A stretch of DNA of 47,421 nt from an uncultured Clostridia bacterium (lineage in GTDB: Bacteria; Bacillota; Clostridia; Oscillospirales; Acutalibacteraceae): NCBI GenBank assembly GCA_946186245.1, contig CAMHMN010000012.1, positions 1 to 47,421 on the forward strand, given 5' to 3'. Positions 17,059 to 24,820 of this stretch are shown here, one piece after another (position 1 is the first letter of the stretch; each line of letters starts with the position of its first letter). The notes beneath the pieces are model-generated. The model was not told the origin of the DNA. It was given only the letters and a program-made list of their open reading frames with translations, and did no database searches. The translations under genes and the position numbers were made by a program.

Positions 17059-17138
17059 GAGCAACCCGGAAAAAGATTGAGCGCTCAACTTCCAAAGTTT
17101 TGTCAACACCTTTGTGTATATTTTTATACACAAACGGT

Positions 17139-18524
17139 TTACCACTTGCATTCCGAAGCACATTCGCGCACGCACTTTTTCATTTCATCCGGAATGAGGT
17201 TCACTTCGTCGAAGTAATCGGCGTAAACATTGGGGCTGTCCTTGTATTTCTGATAAGCCGGGGTGGTCGTGTAGTATTCCAGCAGGAAGGGCAGCGCCTC
17301 GCCCCTTGCCTGACGCTTTGAAATGGCAAGGCACATGGCAAAATTGATCTCGTCCACGCTGCCGACACATTCAAAGGGCTTGGAGGCGTGCATTCCCACA
17401 AGCTGTTCAAAATAGAGCTTCATCTTGTCGCTCTTGGCGTTCAGCAGGTTGATGCGGAAGATATCCTTTATCTCACCGTCGGTGAGGAAGGGGGACAGAA
17501 TCATGGTGACAAACAGACACTTGGAGCATTCCAGACACCACGTATCGAATTTCGTGCCGGCGTTGCCCGCGTTGCAGCTCCGGAAGACGGGGTGGAATTC
17601 CTTCAGCCCGGCGAAAATCGCGGCGATCTGTATCTCCGAGAGAGGACGCAGCAGACTGAAGTATTGTACCCCGCAGGGCAGGAATTTCTCAAGGTAATCG
17701 GCAAAATCCTTCTCGAATTCAAAGCTCTTGGAATACTGGTGGTTCACGTCGCTGCCCGCGACGGAGGCTTCATTGGCGCTGGATTCATTGGAAAGCACCA
17801 CATATTTCCGGCCGGACAGATATGCCGACATGGACGCCGCGAAGGCAATCAGCGCCGAAAGGGGCGTGTGACCGTTGAGGAAGCCCTGTTTGTTCAGCTC
17901 CACGATCGTGCGGTCAAGATAACGCTTGGGGCGATAGACGCTTTCGGGACGGTATCCCGCCAGCAGCGCCGAGCAAAAGGCGGAATTCCTGTGATTCATC
18001 ATGAAGCACATATTGTCCTCCGTCCCCCCGCAGCGTGAAAGCACATGGAGCGTCACGATGGAATCCTTGCCCCCTCCGACGGGAATCATGCATCCCTTCA
18101 ACGGTTTATCGGCCGAAATGACGCGCTTTTGATCCGCTCCCGCCGTTTCAATGGTCATGAATCGGTTCATGTCGGTGTCTATGCCGTTGGTATAGAAGAA
18201 CTCGCCCAGTCCGTGATAATAGAGCTTCTTCCACCACGCGATCTGCTCGTCGCAGAGATAGCCGCATTCCACCAGGACCCGCGGTGGACAGGCCGCCTTC
18301 CAATAGCTGACCAGCTCCACCATGCCGAGCGAAAAGACGAATTCCTCAAAGACGGGATCATCGCGGCGGATGCCCTTCTTGGGGAAAATCCAGTAAGGAT
18401 GGAATTCCGTCAGCCCGACGGTTTCAAAGTTGTAGACGATCTTCATCCCTTCGTCAAGCTCGGTGATATCGTACCCGTGATAGATAAATGCGGGGTATTT
18501 TGCAATCAGCTCATTGTAATCCAT
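17139..18524 (-). CDS. murL: MurL-type UDP-MurNAc-L-Ala-L-Glu epimerase (ATP-dependent)
   Basis: A 461-residue protein matching the pattern I recall for MurL, the enzyme that epimerises the terminal L-Glu of UDP-MurNAc-L-Ala-L-Glu to D-Glu for peptidoglycan. Visible features: PVGGGKDSIVTL (PP-loop-like ATP site, ~151-162), FLNGHTPLSAL, VLSNESSANEA, DVNHQYSKSFEFEKDF, YFSLLRPLSEIQIA, WCLECSKCLF (Cys-rich, likely metal) and KPFECVG. The N-terminal ~130 residues are family-specific. A strong promoter and AAGGAGA site precede ATG at 18524. It is monocistronic, with no murD or murI nearby. Experimental work was on Xanthomonas; the role in Clostridia is inference. Confidence 0.8.
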   Translation of the reverse strand: MDYNELIAKYPAFIYHGYDITELDEGMKIVYNFETVGLTEFHPYWIFPKKGIRRDDPVFEEFVFSLGMVELVSYWKAACPPRVLVECGYLCDEQIAWWKKLYYHGLGEFFYTNGIDTDMNRFMTIETAGADQKRVISADKPLKGCMIPVGGGKDSIVTLHVLSRCGGTEDNMCFMMNHRNSAFCSALLAGYRPESVYRPKRYLDRTIVELNKQGFLNGHTPLSALIAFAASMSAYLSGRKYVVLSNESSANEASVAGSDVNHQYSKSFEFEKDFADYLEKFLPCGVQYFSLLRPLSEIQIAAIFAGLKEFHPVFRSCNAGNAGTKFDTWCLECSKCLFVTMILSPFLTDGEIKDIFRINLLNAKSDKMKLYFEQLVGMHASKPFECVGSVDEINFAMCLAISKRQARGEALPFLLEYYTTTPAYQKYKDSPNVYADYFDEVNLIPDEMKKCVRECASECKW

Positions 18525-18559
18525 TGCAAAGCTCTCCTTTGTTGTTTCTTTTTTAATCC

Positions 18560-18588
18560 ATTATATACGCATTTCCTTATATTTTCAA
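18560..18588 (-). promoter_or_regulatory. Sigma-A type promoter of murL
   Basis: On the minus strand TTGAAA (18583-18588), 17-base spacer, TATAAT (18560-18565), about 35 bases before the start codon. Confidence 0.85.
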
Positions 18589-18672
18589 TACAATAAATTG
18601 TAAACATATCGCCCGGTTGAACCGTGAAAAAAGAATCCTCATAAAATAAAAAAAAATCCGTAAGAATAGCTA

Positions 18673-18701
18673 TTGCATTAACGGAGATTTTACGCTACAA
18701 T
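18673..18701 (+). promoter_or_regulatory. Sigma-A type promoter of the cysteine desulfurase-thiI operon
   Basis: TTGCAT (18673-18678), 17-base spacer, TACAAT (18696-18701). It predicts a transcript starting near 18708 with a leader of about 120 bases. Bases 18589-18672 hold nothing else I can support. Confidence 0.75.
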
Positions 18702-18713
18702 ATATTGGTATAG

Positions 18714-18808
18714 CAGGGAAATGCCGATCAGGTCGATTCAGCCGCCGCTCGGTGAAGGATTATCATGGTGCGGCATCGGCGGCTGCGCTTTTCATCAGCG
18801 GTTCCCTG
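18714..18808 (+). ncRNA. Structured, pseudoknot-capable leader RNA (candidate cis-regulator)
   Basis: Outer stem CAGGGAA (18714-18720) with TTCCCTG (18802-18808). Inside it, ATGCCG (18721-18726) can pair with CGGCAT (18771-18776), while CAGCCGCCG (18739-18747) can pair with CGGCGGCTG (18777-18785). The two helices interlock as an H-type pseudoknot with adjacent 3' strands. An alternative pairing GCCGAT (18723-18728) with ATCGGC (18775-18780) would exclude the 9-base helix. It matches no riboswitch class I recognise, and there is no TPP or T-box signature. Confidence 0.55.
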
Positions 18809-18830
18809 AAAAAATCAAAGAGGTGCTTAT

Positions 18831-19988
18831 TTGACAGAAGAAATGAATGAGATATATCTTGACAACAGTGCCACCACAAAGCCCTGCCCCGAAGCGATAG
18901 ACGCCGCCCTCGAAATGATGCGGCGATTCTGGGGGAATCCCAGTTCCACCCACGCCAAGGGCAGCGAAGCGGCGCAGAAAATCCGGGAAGCCCGGCGCGC
19001 GGTGGCTTCCGCCCTATCTGCGGCGCCGGAGGAGATCTTTTTTACTTCCGGCGGCACCGAGGCCAACAACATCGCGGTATTCGGCGCGGCGGCGAAGAAC
19101 AGGCGCATTGGCAAACGGATCGTCACTTCCGCCATCGAACATTCCTCCGTGCTTGACAGCGTTGCCGAGCTGGAAAAACAGGGATTTGAAGTCATCCGCC
19201 TGATGCCCGACAGCCACGGACACATTTTGCCCGAAGCGGTTGCCGAGGCGGTCAATTCCGACACCGTCCTTGTCACCATGATGATGGTCAACAACGAAGT
19301 GGGCAGCATTCTGCCGGTGGAAGCCGCAGTCAGGGCAGCCCGCAGAAAGGCCCCGAAGGCTCTCGTTCACTGCGACTGCGTGCAGGCCTTCGGCAAGCTC
19401 CCCGTCAGCGTCAGGAAGCTGGGCGCCGATTTGGTGACGGTTTCCGCCCACAAGATTCACGCGCCGAAAGGAGTCGGCGCCCTTTACAAACGCAAGGGGC
19501 TGCACATTCCTTCCCTCACGCACGGCGGACATCAGGAGGATTCCTTCCGGCCGGGTACCGAGGCGGCTCCGCTGATTGCGGCATTCGGCGCGGCGGCTGC
19601 CATTGCCTGCGACAGGACGGGAATGAGCGCACGCCTTTCCGCAGTAAAGGAACTGCGGGATTACACCGTTGAAAAGCTGCGTGCCATCGACGGCATTGTG
19701 ATCAACAGCCCGGAGGACGCGCTGCCCTACATCGTGAATTTCAGCACCTGCTGTGTCAAGGCGGAGACCATGCTCAATCACCTTTCGGAACGCGGCATCT
19801 TCGTGTCGGGCGGTTCCGCCTGCGCCAAGGGGGAACCCAGCCACGTCATCAAGGCGCTGGGCCTTTCCCGCGAGGCATCGGACAGCGCAATCCGGGTGAG
19901 CTTCTGCGGAACCAATACGCGGGAAGAAATTGACGCATTCGCCGGTGCGGTGGCGGAAGGAATCGCCAGTCTGGCACATTTCAGATAA
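18831..19988 (+). CDS. Cysteine desulfurase (NifS/IscS-like)
   Basis: PLP enzyme that takes sulfur from cysteine to form a persulfide for tRNA thiolation or Fe-S assembly. The 385 residues contain IYLDNSATTKP, the PLP region TSGGTEANNIA, the Schiff-base Lys in VSAHKIHAPKGVGALY, and the persulfide Cys in VSGGSACAKGEPS. TTG at 18831 has AGAGG 7 bases upstream; the ATG at 18843 is too far from it. Only 12 bases separate it from thiI, for which it is the likely sulfur donor, a pairing common in Firmicutes. Confidence 0.95.
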   Translation: MTEEMNEIYLDNSATTKPCPEAIDAALEMMRRFWGNPSSTHAKGSEAAQKIREARRAVASALSAAPEEIFFTSGGTEANNIAVFGAAAKNRRIGKRIVTSAIEHSSVLDSVAELEKQGFEVIRLMPDSHGHILPEAVAEAVNSDTVLVTMMMVNNEVGSILPVEAAVRAARRKAPKALVHCDCVQAFGKLPVSVRKLGADLVTVSAHKIHAPKGVGALYKRKGLHIPSLTHGGHQEDSFRPGTEAAPLIAAFGAAAAIACDRTGMSARLSAVKELRDYTVEKLRAIDGIVINSPEDALPYIVNFSTCCVKAETMLNHLSERGIFVSGGSACAKGEPSHVIKALGLSREASDSAIRVSFCGTNTREEIDAFAGAVAEGIASLAHFR

Positions 19989-20000
19989 GGAGGAAAACCC

Positions 20001-21191
20001 TTGAACGAAATCATACTCATCAAGAACGGCGAGCTGGCCCTCAAAGGCCTGAACCGCAGGAGCTTTGAGGAAACCCTCGCCAGAAACATACAGAAAGCCG
20101 CCGCGCCCTTCGGGGGCGTGAAGGTCTGGCGCTCCCAGTCCACCATGTTCGTCACGCCGCTGGAAGGCACCGACATCGAGGAGGCGGTGGAAGCCATCTC
20201 CAAAGTGTTCGGAATCGCCGCGCTCAGCCGAGCCGCCGAGGTTCCCAAGGAAATGGACGCCATTCTGCCGGCGGTCTGCGAATATCTCGCGGAGGAACTG
20301 AGCGACGCCAAGACCTTCAAGGTCAACGCCAAACGCGCCGACAAGAAATTCCCGCTCAAAAGCCCGGAAATCTGCGCCGCTGCCGGCGAATTCATCCTTG
20401 AAAGGTTCCCCCATCTGACGGTGGACGTGCATGAGCCCGACCTGACGGTGACGGTGGAAATCCGCGACACTTCCGCCTATATCCACAAGCAGCCCATCAA
20501 AGGCGCAGGCGGTCTGCCGGTCGGCACCGGCGGAAGGGCGTGCGTCATGATTTCGGGAGGCATCGATTCACCCGTTGCTTCCTGGATGATGGCAAAACGC
20601 GGGCTGGAGCTGTCGGCGGTCAACTTCGCCTCTCCCCCCTACACCAGCCTTCGCGCCGAGGAAAAGGTCAAGGATCTTCTGAGGAAGGTCGCGGAATGGT
20701 CAGGCGAGATTCGGCTGCACATCGTCCCCTTCACCGAAATTCAGGAGGCGATCAGGGACTACTGCCCGGAGGACATGCTGACCGTCATCATGCGCCGATA
20801 CATGATCAAAATCGCTCAGATCATCGCCCGGAAGGACGGCGCGCTTGCCCTGATCAGCGGGGAAAGCGTCGGTCAGGTGGCGAGCCAGACCCTCCGCGCG
20901 CTGGAATGCACCGACGCGGCCGCGGATATGCCGATTCTGCGTCCGGTCATCGGCATGGACAAGGAGGAAATCGTCACCATTGCCCGCAGGATAGATACCT
21001 TCGACATTTCCATCCTTCCCTTTGAGGACTGCTGCACGGTCTTCACGCCCAAACACCCCAAGACCAAGCCGATTCTCGAGAAGATCATGCAGGCGGAGAA
21101 GGCGCTGGAATCCGACGAAATCAACGTCGCGGCCATGATGGAAAAAGCCGTCCGCGACACCATGCTTGTGATCATCACCCCGGAAAGGTAA
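20001..21191 (+). CDS. thiI: tRNA uracil 4-sulfurtransferase ThiI
   Basis: Makes 4-thiouridine at tRNA position 8. The 396-residue protein has a ferredoxin-like start, a THUMP domain (~55-165; VNAKRADKKFPLKS) that binds tRNA, and an adenylating PP-loop domain (MISGGIDSPVASWMM at ~184-198; ISGESVGQVASQTL; DCCTVFTPKHP). As is usual in Firmicutes there is no C-terminal rhodanese domain, so sulfur should come directly from the desulfurase encoded just upstream. TTG start behind AAGGAGGAAAACCC. Confidence 0.96.
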   Translation: MNEIILIKNGELALKGLNRRSFEETLARNIQKAAAPFGGVKVWRSQSTMFVTPLEGTDIEEAVEAISKVFGIAALSRAAEVPKEMDAILPAVCEYLAEELSDAKTFKVNAKRADKKFPLKSPEICAAAGEFILERFPHLTVDVHEPDLTVTVEIRDTSAYIHKQPIKGAGGLPVGTGGRACVMISGGIDSPVASWMMAKRGLELSAVNFASPPYTSLRAEEKVKDLLRKVAEWSGEIRLHIVPFTEIQEAIRDYCPEDMLTVIMRRYMIKIAQIIARKDGALALISGESVGQVASQTLRALECTDAAADMPILRPVIGMDKEEIVTIARRIDTFDISILPFEDCCTVFTPKHPKTKPILEKIMQAEKALESDEINVAAMMEKAVRDTMLVIITPER

Positions 21192-21203
21192 GGAAGGATA
21201 AAA

Positions 21204-21695
21204 ATGACGCAATTTGAAATATCCGCCGCGCTGGTGGAGGCGCTGAAGCTGCGGGGAATGAAGATCGCTTCAGTGGAATCCTGCACCGCCGGGCTTCTTT
21301 CCAAAATCATCACCGACGCGCCGGGTTCCTCCGAGGTATTCGATCTGGGAATCACCACCTATTCCAACGAAATGAAGACAAAGATGGTGGGCGTGCCGGA
21401 GGAGATTCTCGCCGCGTACGGAGCCGTTTCGCCCGAAACCGCCCGCGCCATGGCGGAAGGCATCCGGCGTGTGTCCGGCGCGGATATCGGCGTTGCCACC
21501 ACCGGCATTGCAGGCCCCGGCGGAGGTACCCCCGAAAAGCCTGTGGGACTGGTCTACACCGCGATTTCCACCTGTCAGGGCACCCGGGTGACACGCCTGC
21601 TCCTTGACACACCCGGAGCGGACAGGGATTATATCCGCCACACCGCTGCGGAAACCGTATTGAAAAATGTGCTTGATCTGCTGAAGAACAACTGA
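21204..21695 (+). CDS. pncC: Nicotinamide-nucleotide amidase (CinA C-terminal domain type)
   Basis: Hydrolyses NMN to nicotinate mononucleotide in pyridine-nucleotide recycling. The 163 residues are a stand-alone CinA C-terminal domain: SVESCTAGLLSKIITDAPGSS, YSNEMKTKMVGVP, YGAVSPETARAMAEG, ATTGIAGPGGGTPEKPVGLVY. It lacks the N-terminal MoCF-like domain of full-length CinA; a protein resembling that missing part is encoded two genes downstream (22640-23335). ATG behind AAGGAAGG, 12 bases after thiI. Confidence 0.93.
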   Translation: MTQFEISAALVEALKLRGMKIASVESCTAGLLSKIITDAPGSSEVFDLGITTYSNEMKTKMVGVPEEILAAYGAVSPETARAMAEGIRRVSGADIGVATTGIAGPGGGTPEKPVGLVYTAISTCQGTRVTRLLLDTPGADRDYIRHTAAETVLKNVLDLLKNN

Positions 21696-21720
21696 ACACA
21701 GCCACAAACGGAGGGATTTT

Positions 21721-22623
21721 ATGGCAAAGAAAAAAAACAAATCCAGCAAAGCTAAAATGGATCCGGTAAGCCGTGTGATACTGATTGTGTCCATCATCGT
21801 ATTCCTGGGCTCCGGCGGCTTTCTGCTGTACAAGTACGTCGGCGAACCGCTGCTGCTGATGTGGGAGCTTTCCTCCTACAAAAGCGATTATCAGAGCGAA
21901 GACGTTTCACACGCGGAGAACGGCATCTGGAATAACGGCAGCCTGTCATGCGATGACGAAGAGGAAGAACGCCTGGAAGACGGCACACTCGCTTCCTTTG
22001 CGACAATCCGCAAGCTCAACAAGGAGATTGTCGGCTGGATCAGCGTTCCCGACACGCCGATTGACTACCCGGTAGCGCAGGCAAAAGACAATGTGTTTTA
22101 TCTCCGGCACAATGTCAATAAGGAATACAACGGCGCGGGCTGTCCGTTTCTTGACTACAGAAACGACGTCAAACCCGATTCCGGCACCAGAAATCTGATC
22201 ATTTACGGTCACCATCTCCGCAACGGCACCATGTTTGCCACGCTCAAAAAATACAACAGCCTGAAGTTTTACAAACAGAACCCGGTTTTCCGGTTCGACA
22301 CGATTTACGATCGCGGCGAATGGATCATCTTTTCCAATTTCCGTGCGACAACCTCCTGGGCGACCGGCACGCCCTTCAATTACATCCAGACGGAATTCAA
22401 AGACGACGCGGAGTTTCTGAACTTTATCGGTGAACTGAAAAAGCGCTCGCTGATCAGCACACCGGTGGACGTCCGGGCGGACGATCAGCTGCTTCTGCTT
22501 TCCACCTGCTCTTATGAAAAGAAGAACTGGCGTCAGGTCATCGCCGCCCGCAGGGTCCGTGAAGACGAAAAGGAGATCGACGTGAGTTCGGCGGTCATGG
22601 CCTCCAGTCCGCTTATGCCCTGA
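21721..22623 (+). CDS. srtB: Class B sortase
   Basis: Membrane-anchored transpeptidase that attaches surface proteins to the cell wall. The 300-residue protein has a Lys-rich N-terminus, one membrane segment (~18-37), a linker, and the SrtB barrel with catalytic His164 (YGHHLRNGTMFATLKKY), Cys263 (LLSTCSYE) and Arg277/278 (IAARRVR). The long insertion before the active Cys is typical of class B. No sorting-signal substrate is encoded in the window. ATG behind GGAGGGATTTT, 25 bases after pncC. Confidence 0.93.
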   Translation: MAKKKNKSSKAKMDPVSRVILIVSIIVFLGSGGFLLYKYVGEPLLLMWELSSYKSDYQSEDVSHAENGIWNNGSLSCDDEEEERLEDGTLASFATIRKLNKEIVGWISVPDTPIDYPVAQAKDNVFYLRHNVNKEYNGAGCPFLDYRNDVKPDSGTRNLIIYGHHLRNGTMFATLKKYNSLKFYKQNPVFRFDTIYDRGEWIIFSNFRATTSWATGTPFNYIQTEFKDDAEFLNFIGELKKRSLISTPVDVRADDQLLLLSTCSYEKKNWRQVIAARRVREDEKEIDVSSAVMASSPLMP

Positions 22624-22639
22624 GTAAGGCGGTGCCGCA

Positions 22640-23335
22640 ATGTCAGCCGGAATCATATGGTACAAGACCCAGCCGGACAGCAAAAAAAACGAAGCGGTGT
22701 ATGACTTGCTCACCGATTACTGCGGACATATCCTGAGCCATGACGTGACGGTACGGCCAGAGCGGATCGCGCCGCTGATTGACGGCATTCTCTCCCGCTG
22801 TGAGAATGTCATCATCATCGGCGGATTGGAATGTCAGAAACAGGAGGAAAACATCGTGTTCATCCTTTCCCGGGTTCTGGACATTCCGCTGGAAACAAAA
22901 TACAGAAGCCGTTCGCGCTTTTGCTTTGACAAGCTGAGGAATACCCGCCTTCCGTCGCTTTCGGGAGCCGTCCTCTTCCCTACCCGTTCCGGATGTCCGG
23001 AGGGGATGCTTCTCACAGCGGGAGAGCAGAGCATCATCGTGCTTCCCGTGAATTACCGCCCTGCGGTCACAGCCGCCGTTTCCATGAGGGAATACTTCAT
23101 TCCAGAGGTCACCCGCAGACGACAGCGGACTTCGCCCGAGCATGTCCCGGAAATCAGGCAGAAGGACTACGAGAAATTCAGAAAATGCAGGAAATCCGCC
23201 CCTGTTACCCGCGAATACAGCGAGTATCAGCTCATCGAAACAATGGAACGGGCTTCCCGGCGCGCCCATGAGGATTCGCCGGACAACACGGCGTACGATT
23301 ATATGTACGACGATCAGAACCGTGGCGGAAAATAA
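22640..23335 (+). CDS. Protein resembling the CinA N-terminal (MoCF-like) domain
   Basis: A 231-residue protein of uncertain function. Residues 30-85 (HDVTVRPERIAPLIDGILSR, then NVIIIGGLECQKQEENI) resemble the CinA segment with the GGLGPTxDD motif, and 108-145 (GAVLFPTRSGCPEGMLL, then SIIVLPVNYRP) resemble the GTAPG/PGxPxEM part. The key acidic residues of the motif are changed, so activity is doubtful. Residues 155-231 are Arg/Lys/Glu-rich and look disordered. It follows srtB by 16 bases. Its partner may be the PncC domain of the same operon. Confidence 0.55.
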   Translation: MSAGIIWYKTQPDSKKNEAVYDLLTDYCGHILSHDVTVRPERIAPLIDGILSRCENVIIIGGLECQKQEENIVFILSRVLDIPLETKYRSRSRFCFDKLRNTRLPSLSGAVLFPTRSGCPEGMLLTAGEQSIIVLPVNYRPAVTAAVSMREYFIPEVTRRRQRTSPEHVPEIRQKDYEKFRKCRKSAPVTREYSEYQLIETMERASRRAHEDSPDNTAYDYMYDDQNRGGK

Positions 23336-23442
23336 TGCATATTTTAATGCGATTTCAATCAATTGTTAAAAGATTGTACAAATTAATGTGGTATCGTAAA
23401 GCTAGAAAGAACCAATCCTATGTAAGAAAGAGGGTACGAACT

Positions 23443-23544
23443 ATGTATAACAGACAAAAAACATGGGTCAGAGTCATGGCCATTATTCTCGCAGGCATGA
23501 TGGTGGTCGGCATTCTGGCCGGCGCGCTTTACAGCATTTTCTGA
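23443..23544 (+). CDS. Small single-pass membrane peptide (33 residues)
   Basis: Starts MYNRQKTWVRVM and ends in a hydrophobic helix with two Gly (residues ~12-31); basic residues precede the helix, so the N-terminus should be inside the cell. ATG at 23443 has GAGGG about 9 bases upstream. The frame is open back to 23335, but the upstream part lacks a ribosome site. Codon choice (ATT CTC GCA GGC) resembles the neighbours. I recognise no named family. Confidence 0.6.
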   Translation: MYNRQKTWVRVMAIILAGMMVVGILAGALYSIF

Positions 23545-23659
23545 TGATTGATCAGCATACGTTTTTCATTATAATTGTAAAAATACAGTGAACAATCCGT
23601 GAATTTATTTATCAACACTGGAAAAACGTAATTTTATTCAGTATAATGTATCTAAGTAC

Positions 23660-23687
23660 TTGAGAGTGCTGATCGACATAATATAAT
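23660..23687 (+). promoter_or_regulatory. Probable sigma-A promoter of the XRE regulator gene
   Basis: TTGAGA (23660-23665), 16-base spacer, TATAAT (23682-23687), ending 32 bases before the ATG. Confidence 0.65.
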
Positions 23688-23719
23688 TTGAGTAAATTTT
23701 TATCAGGTGGTGCAATTTT

Positions 23720-24130
23720 ATGTTGTTAAATCAAAGATTAAAGCATTTCCGGACTACCTCCGGACTGACTCAGCAGCAGGTTGCAGACGTACTCGGTCTC
23801 GACCGTTCTACCTATGCCTACTATGAGTCCGGCAAGACGACTCCCGACATCAAATCCGTCAACAAGCTGTTAAAGATCTTCAACATCACATATTATCAGC
23901 TGATGGACGAACCTGATCCGTCTGCTGTCGCGGTATGTGATTCCGATGCGCAGGACTATGCGGACGACAAGCTGCACGTCTACGATCTTTCCAAGCAGGA
24001 AAAGAGACTGGTCATCTATTTCAGAGTGCTGTCTCCCAACCAGCAGAAGGATCTGCTCAGTTCCATCAGCCCTGAAACATTTGAAGGTCGCAAAAAGCGC
24101 GGCAAAGCCTCGGAAGAGGACGCTGACTGA
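23720..24130 (+). CDS. XRE-family transcriptional regulator
   Basis: A 136-residue protein. Residues 1-60 are a Cro/C1-type helix-turn-helix (LKHFRTTSGLTQQQVADVLGLDRSTYAYYESGKTTPDIKS, quoted in parts: turn helices LTQQQVADVLGLDRSTYAYYE and TPDIKSVNKLLKIF). The C-terminal half is charged, with no ligand domain I recognise. ATG behind CAGGTGGTG, about 6 bases. It has its own promoter and terminator, so it is monocistronic. Targets unknown. Confidence 0.9.
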   Translation: MLLNQRLKHFRTTSGLTQQQVADVLGLDRSTYAYYESGKTTPDIKSVNKLLKIFNITYYQLMDEPDPSAVAVCDSDAQDYADDKLHVYDLSKQEKRLVIYFRVLSPNQQKDLLSSISPETFEGRKKRGKASEEDAD

Positions 24131-24180
24131 TCTGACAGTCACTTTTGAGCATTATACTGTCGTAAGCATTCTGTTAAGCG

Positions 24181-24216
24181 AAAAAGCGGATGGAGCCTCA
24201 TCTCCATCCGCTTTTT
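24181..24216. terminator. Bidirectional terminator between the XRE and Gx-transporter genes
   Basis: AAAAAGCGGATGGAG (24181-24195) pairs perfectly with CTCCATCCGCTTTTT (24202-24216) around a 6-base loop; A and T runs serve both strands, and the two genes converge here. Confidence 0.95.
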
Positions 24217-24219
24217 AAA

Positions 24220-24720
24220 TTAATGAGGGGGCCGGATGCCCTGCGACGTGATGAACCGCTTCAGACTCCGCACGGAAAGGTTTACGATGATTCCGTTCAG
24301 AAAGCCTGTCGCCGTTCCTACTGACATCAGCAAAGGCAGAAGCAGCAGCACCTCCGGCGTAGCGGTTATCACAGCCGCCACACCAACCTGTGCCGCCATA
24401 TGGGCAGCACCGCCCGCACAGCTGATTCCGGCAGCCGACAGCCCGCTGCATCTGCGCAAGGCCATCATGACAAGAAGGCTGACAATTCCTCCGGCAAGCG
24501 AATAGGCAAAGCCTCCTATTCCCGAAAACAGCATGGCCGTCATGGTCACCTTTGTCAGCATGATTGCCGCCGCCAGACCGTCTGAATTCAGCAGCACCAT
24601 CGCAGCCAGCACCGCCATATTTCCCAGACCCAGCTTTATTCCGGCGATCGGCGGAACGACCGGGATCAGGTATTCCACATATCCCAGCAGAATAGCCAGC
24701 GCTGCCAGCAGCGCCGCCAC
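24220..24720 (-). CDS. Gx transporter family membrane protein (Hpre_diP_synt_I), possibly frameshifted start
   Basis: A 166-residue protein with about five membrane segments and the family's PPIAGIKLGLGNMAVLAA start and Gly/Ala-rich helices. The family is often annotated heptaprenyl diphosphate synthase component I but is probably a small-molecule uptake component, and is typically encoded beside FMN-related genes such as apbE, which diverges from it here. The only frame start is GTG at 24720 with a poor ribosome site. A strong GGGAGG serves ATG at 24754 in another frame (MTYRRKNK), suggesting a one-base shift in between. Confidence 0.75.
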   Translation of the reverse strand: MAALLAALAILLGYVEYLIPVVPPIAGIKLGLGNMAVLAAMVLLNSDGLAAAIMLTKVTMTAMLFSGIGGFAYSLAGGIVSLLVMMALRRCSGLSAAGISCAGGAAHMAAQVGVAAVITATPEVLLLLPLLMSVGTATGFLNGIIVNLSVRSLKRFITSQGIRPPH

Positions 24721-24820
24721 AGTGGTTTTCTTTGTTCTTCCTTCGATAGGTCATTCCTCCCTTTTCCCTCTACTATTGTAAAGTATCCACACCAAAATTG
24801 CAACATCCGAGGCGATTTAA

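Noticed and set aside
17111-17134. Perfect hairpin TTTGTGTATA/TATACACAAA as the murL terminator
   Set aside because: The stem is AT-rich with no T-run on either side. It is a real palindrome, but termination cannot be supported.
18723-18750. Signal recognition particle RNA, suggested by a CAGGTC...CAGCC resemblance
   Set aside because: The conserved GGAA-loop apical helix of SRP RNA is absent, and the similarity is limited to a few bases.
18708-18830. TPP riboswitch or T-box upstream of thiI
   Set aside because: Neither the TPP core (CUGAGA with its partner segment) nor the T-box AGGGUGG motif is present. The leader is structured but of no class I recognise.
19014-20486. 490-codon open frame antisense to the desulfurase and thiI genes
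   Set aside because: It lies fully under two certain genes and spans their boundary; its low-complexity Gly/His/Asp content is typical of antisense frames in GC-rich genes.
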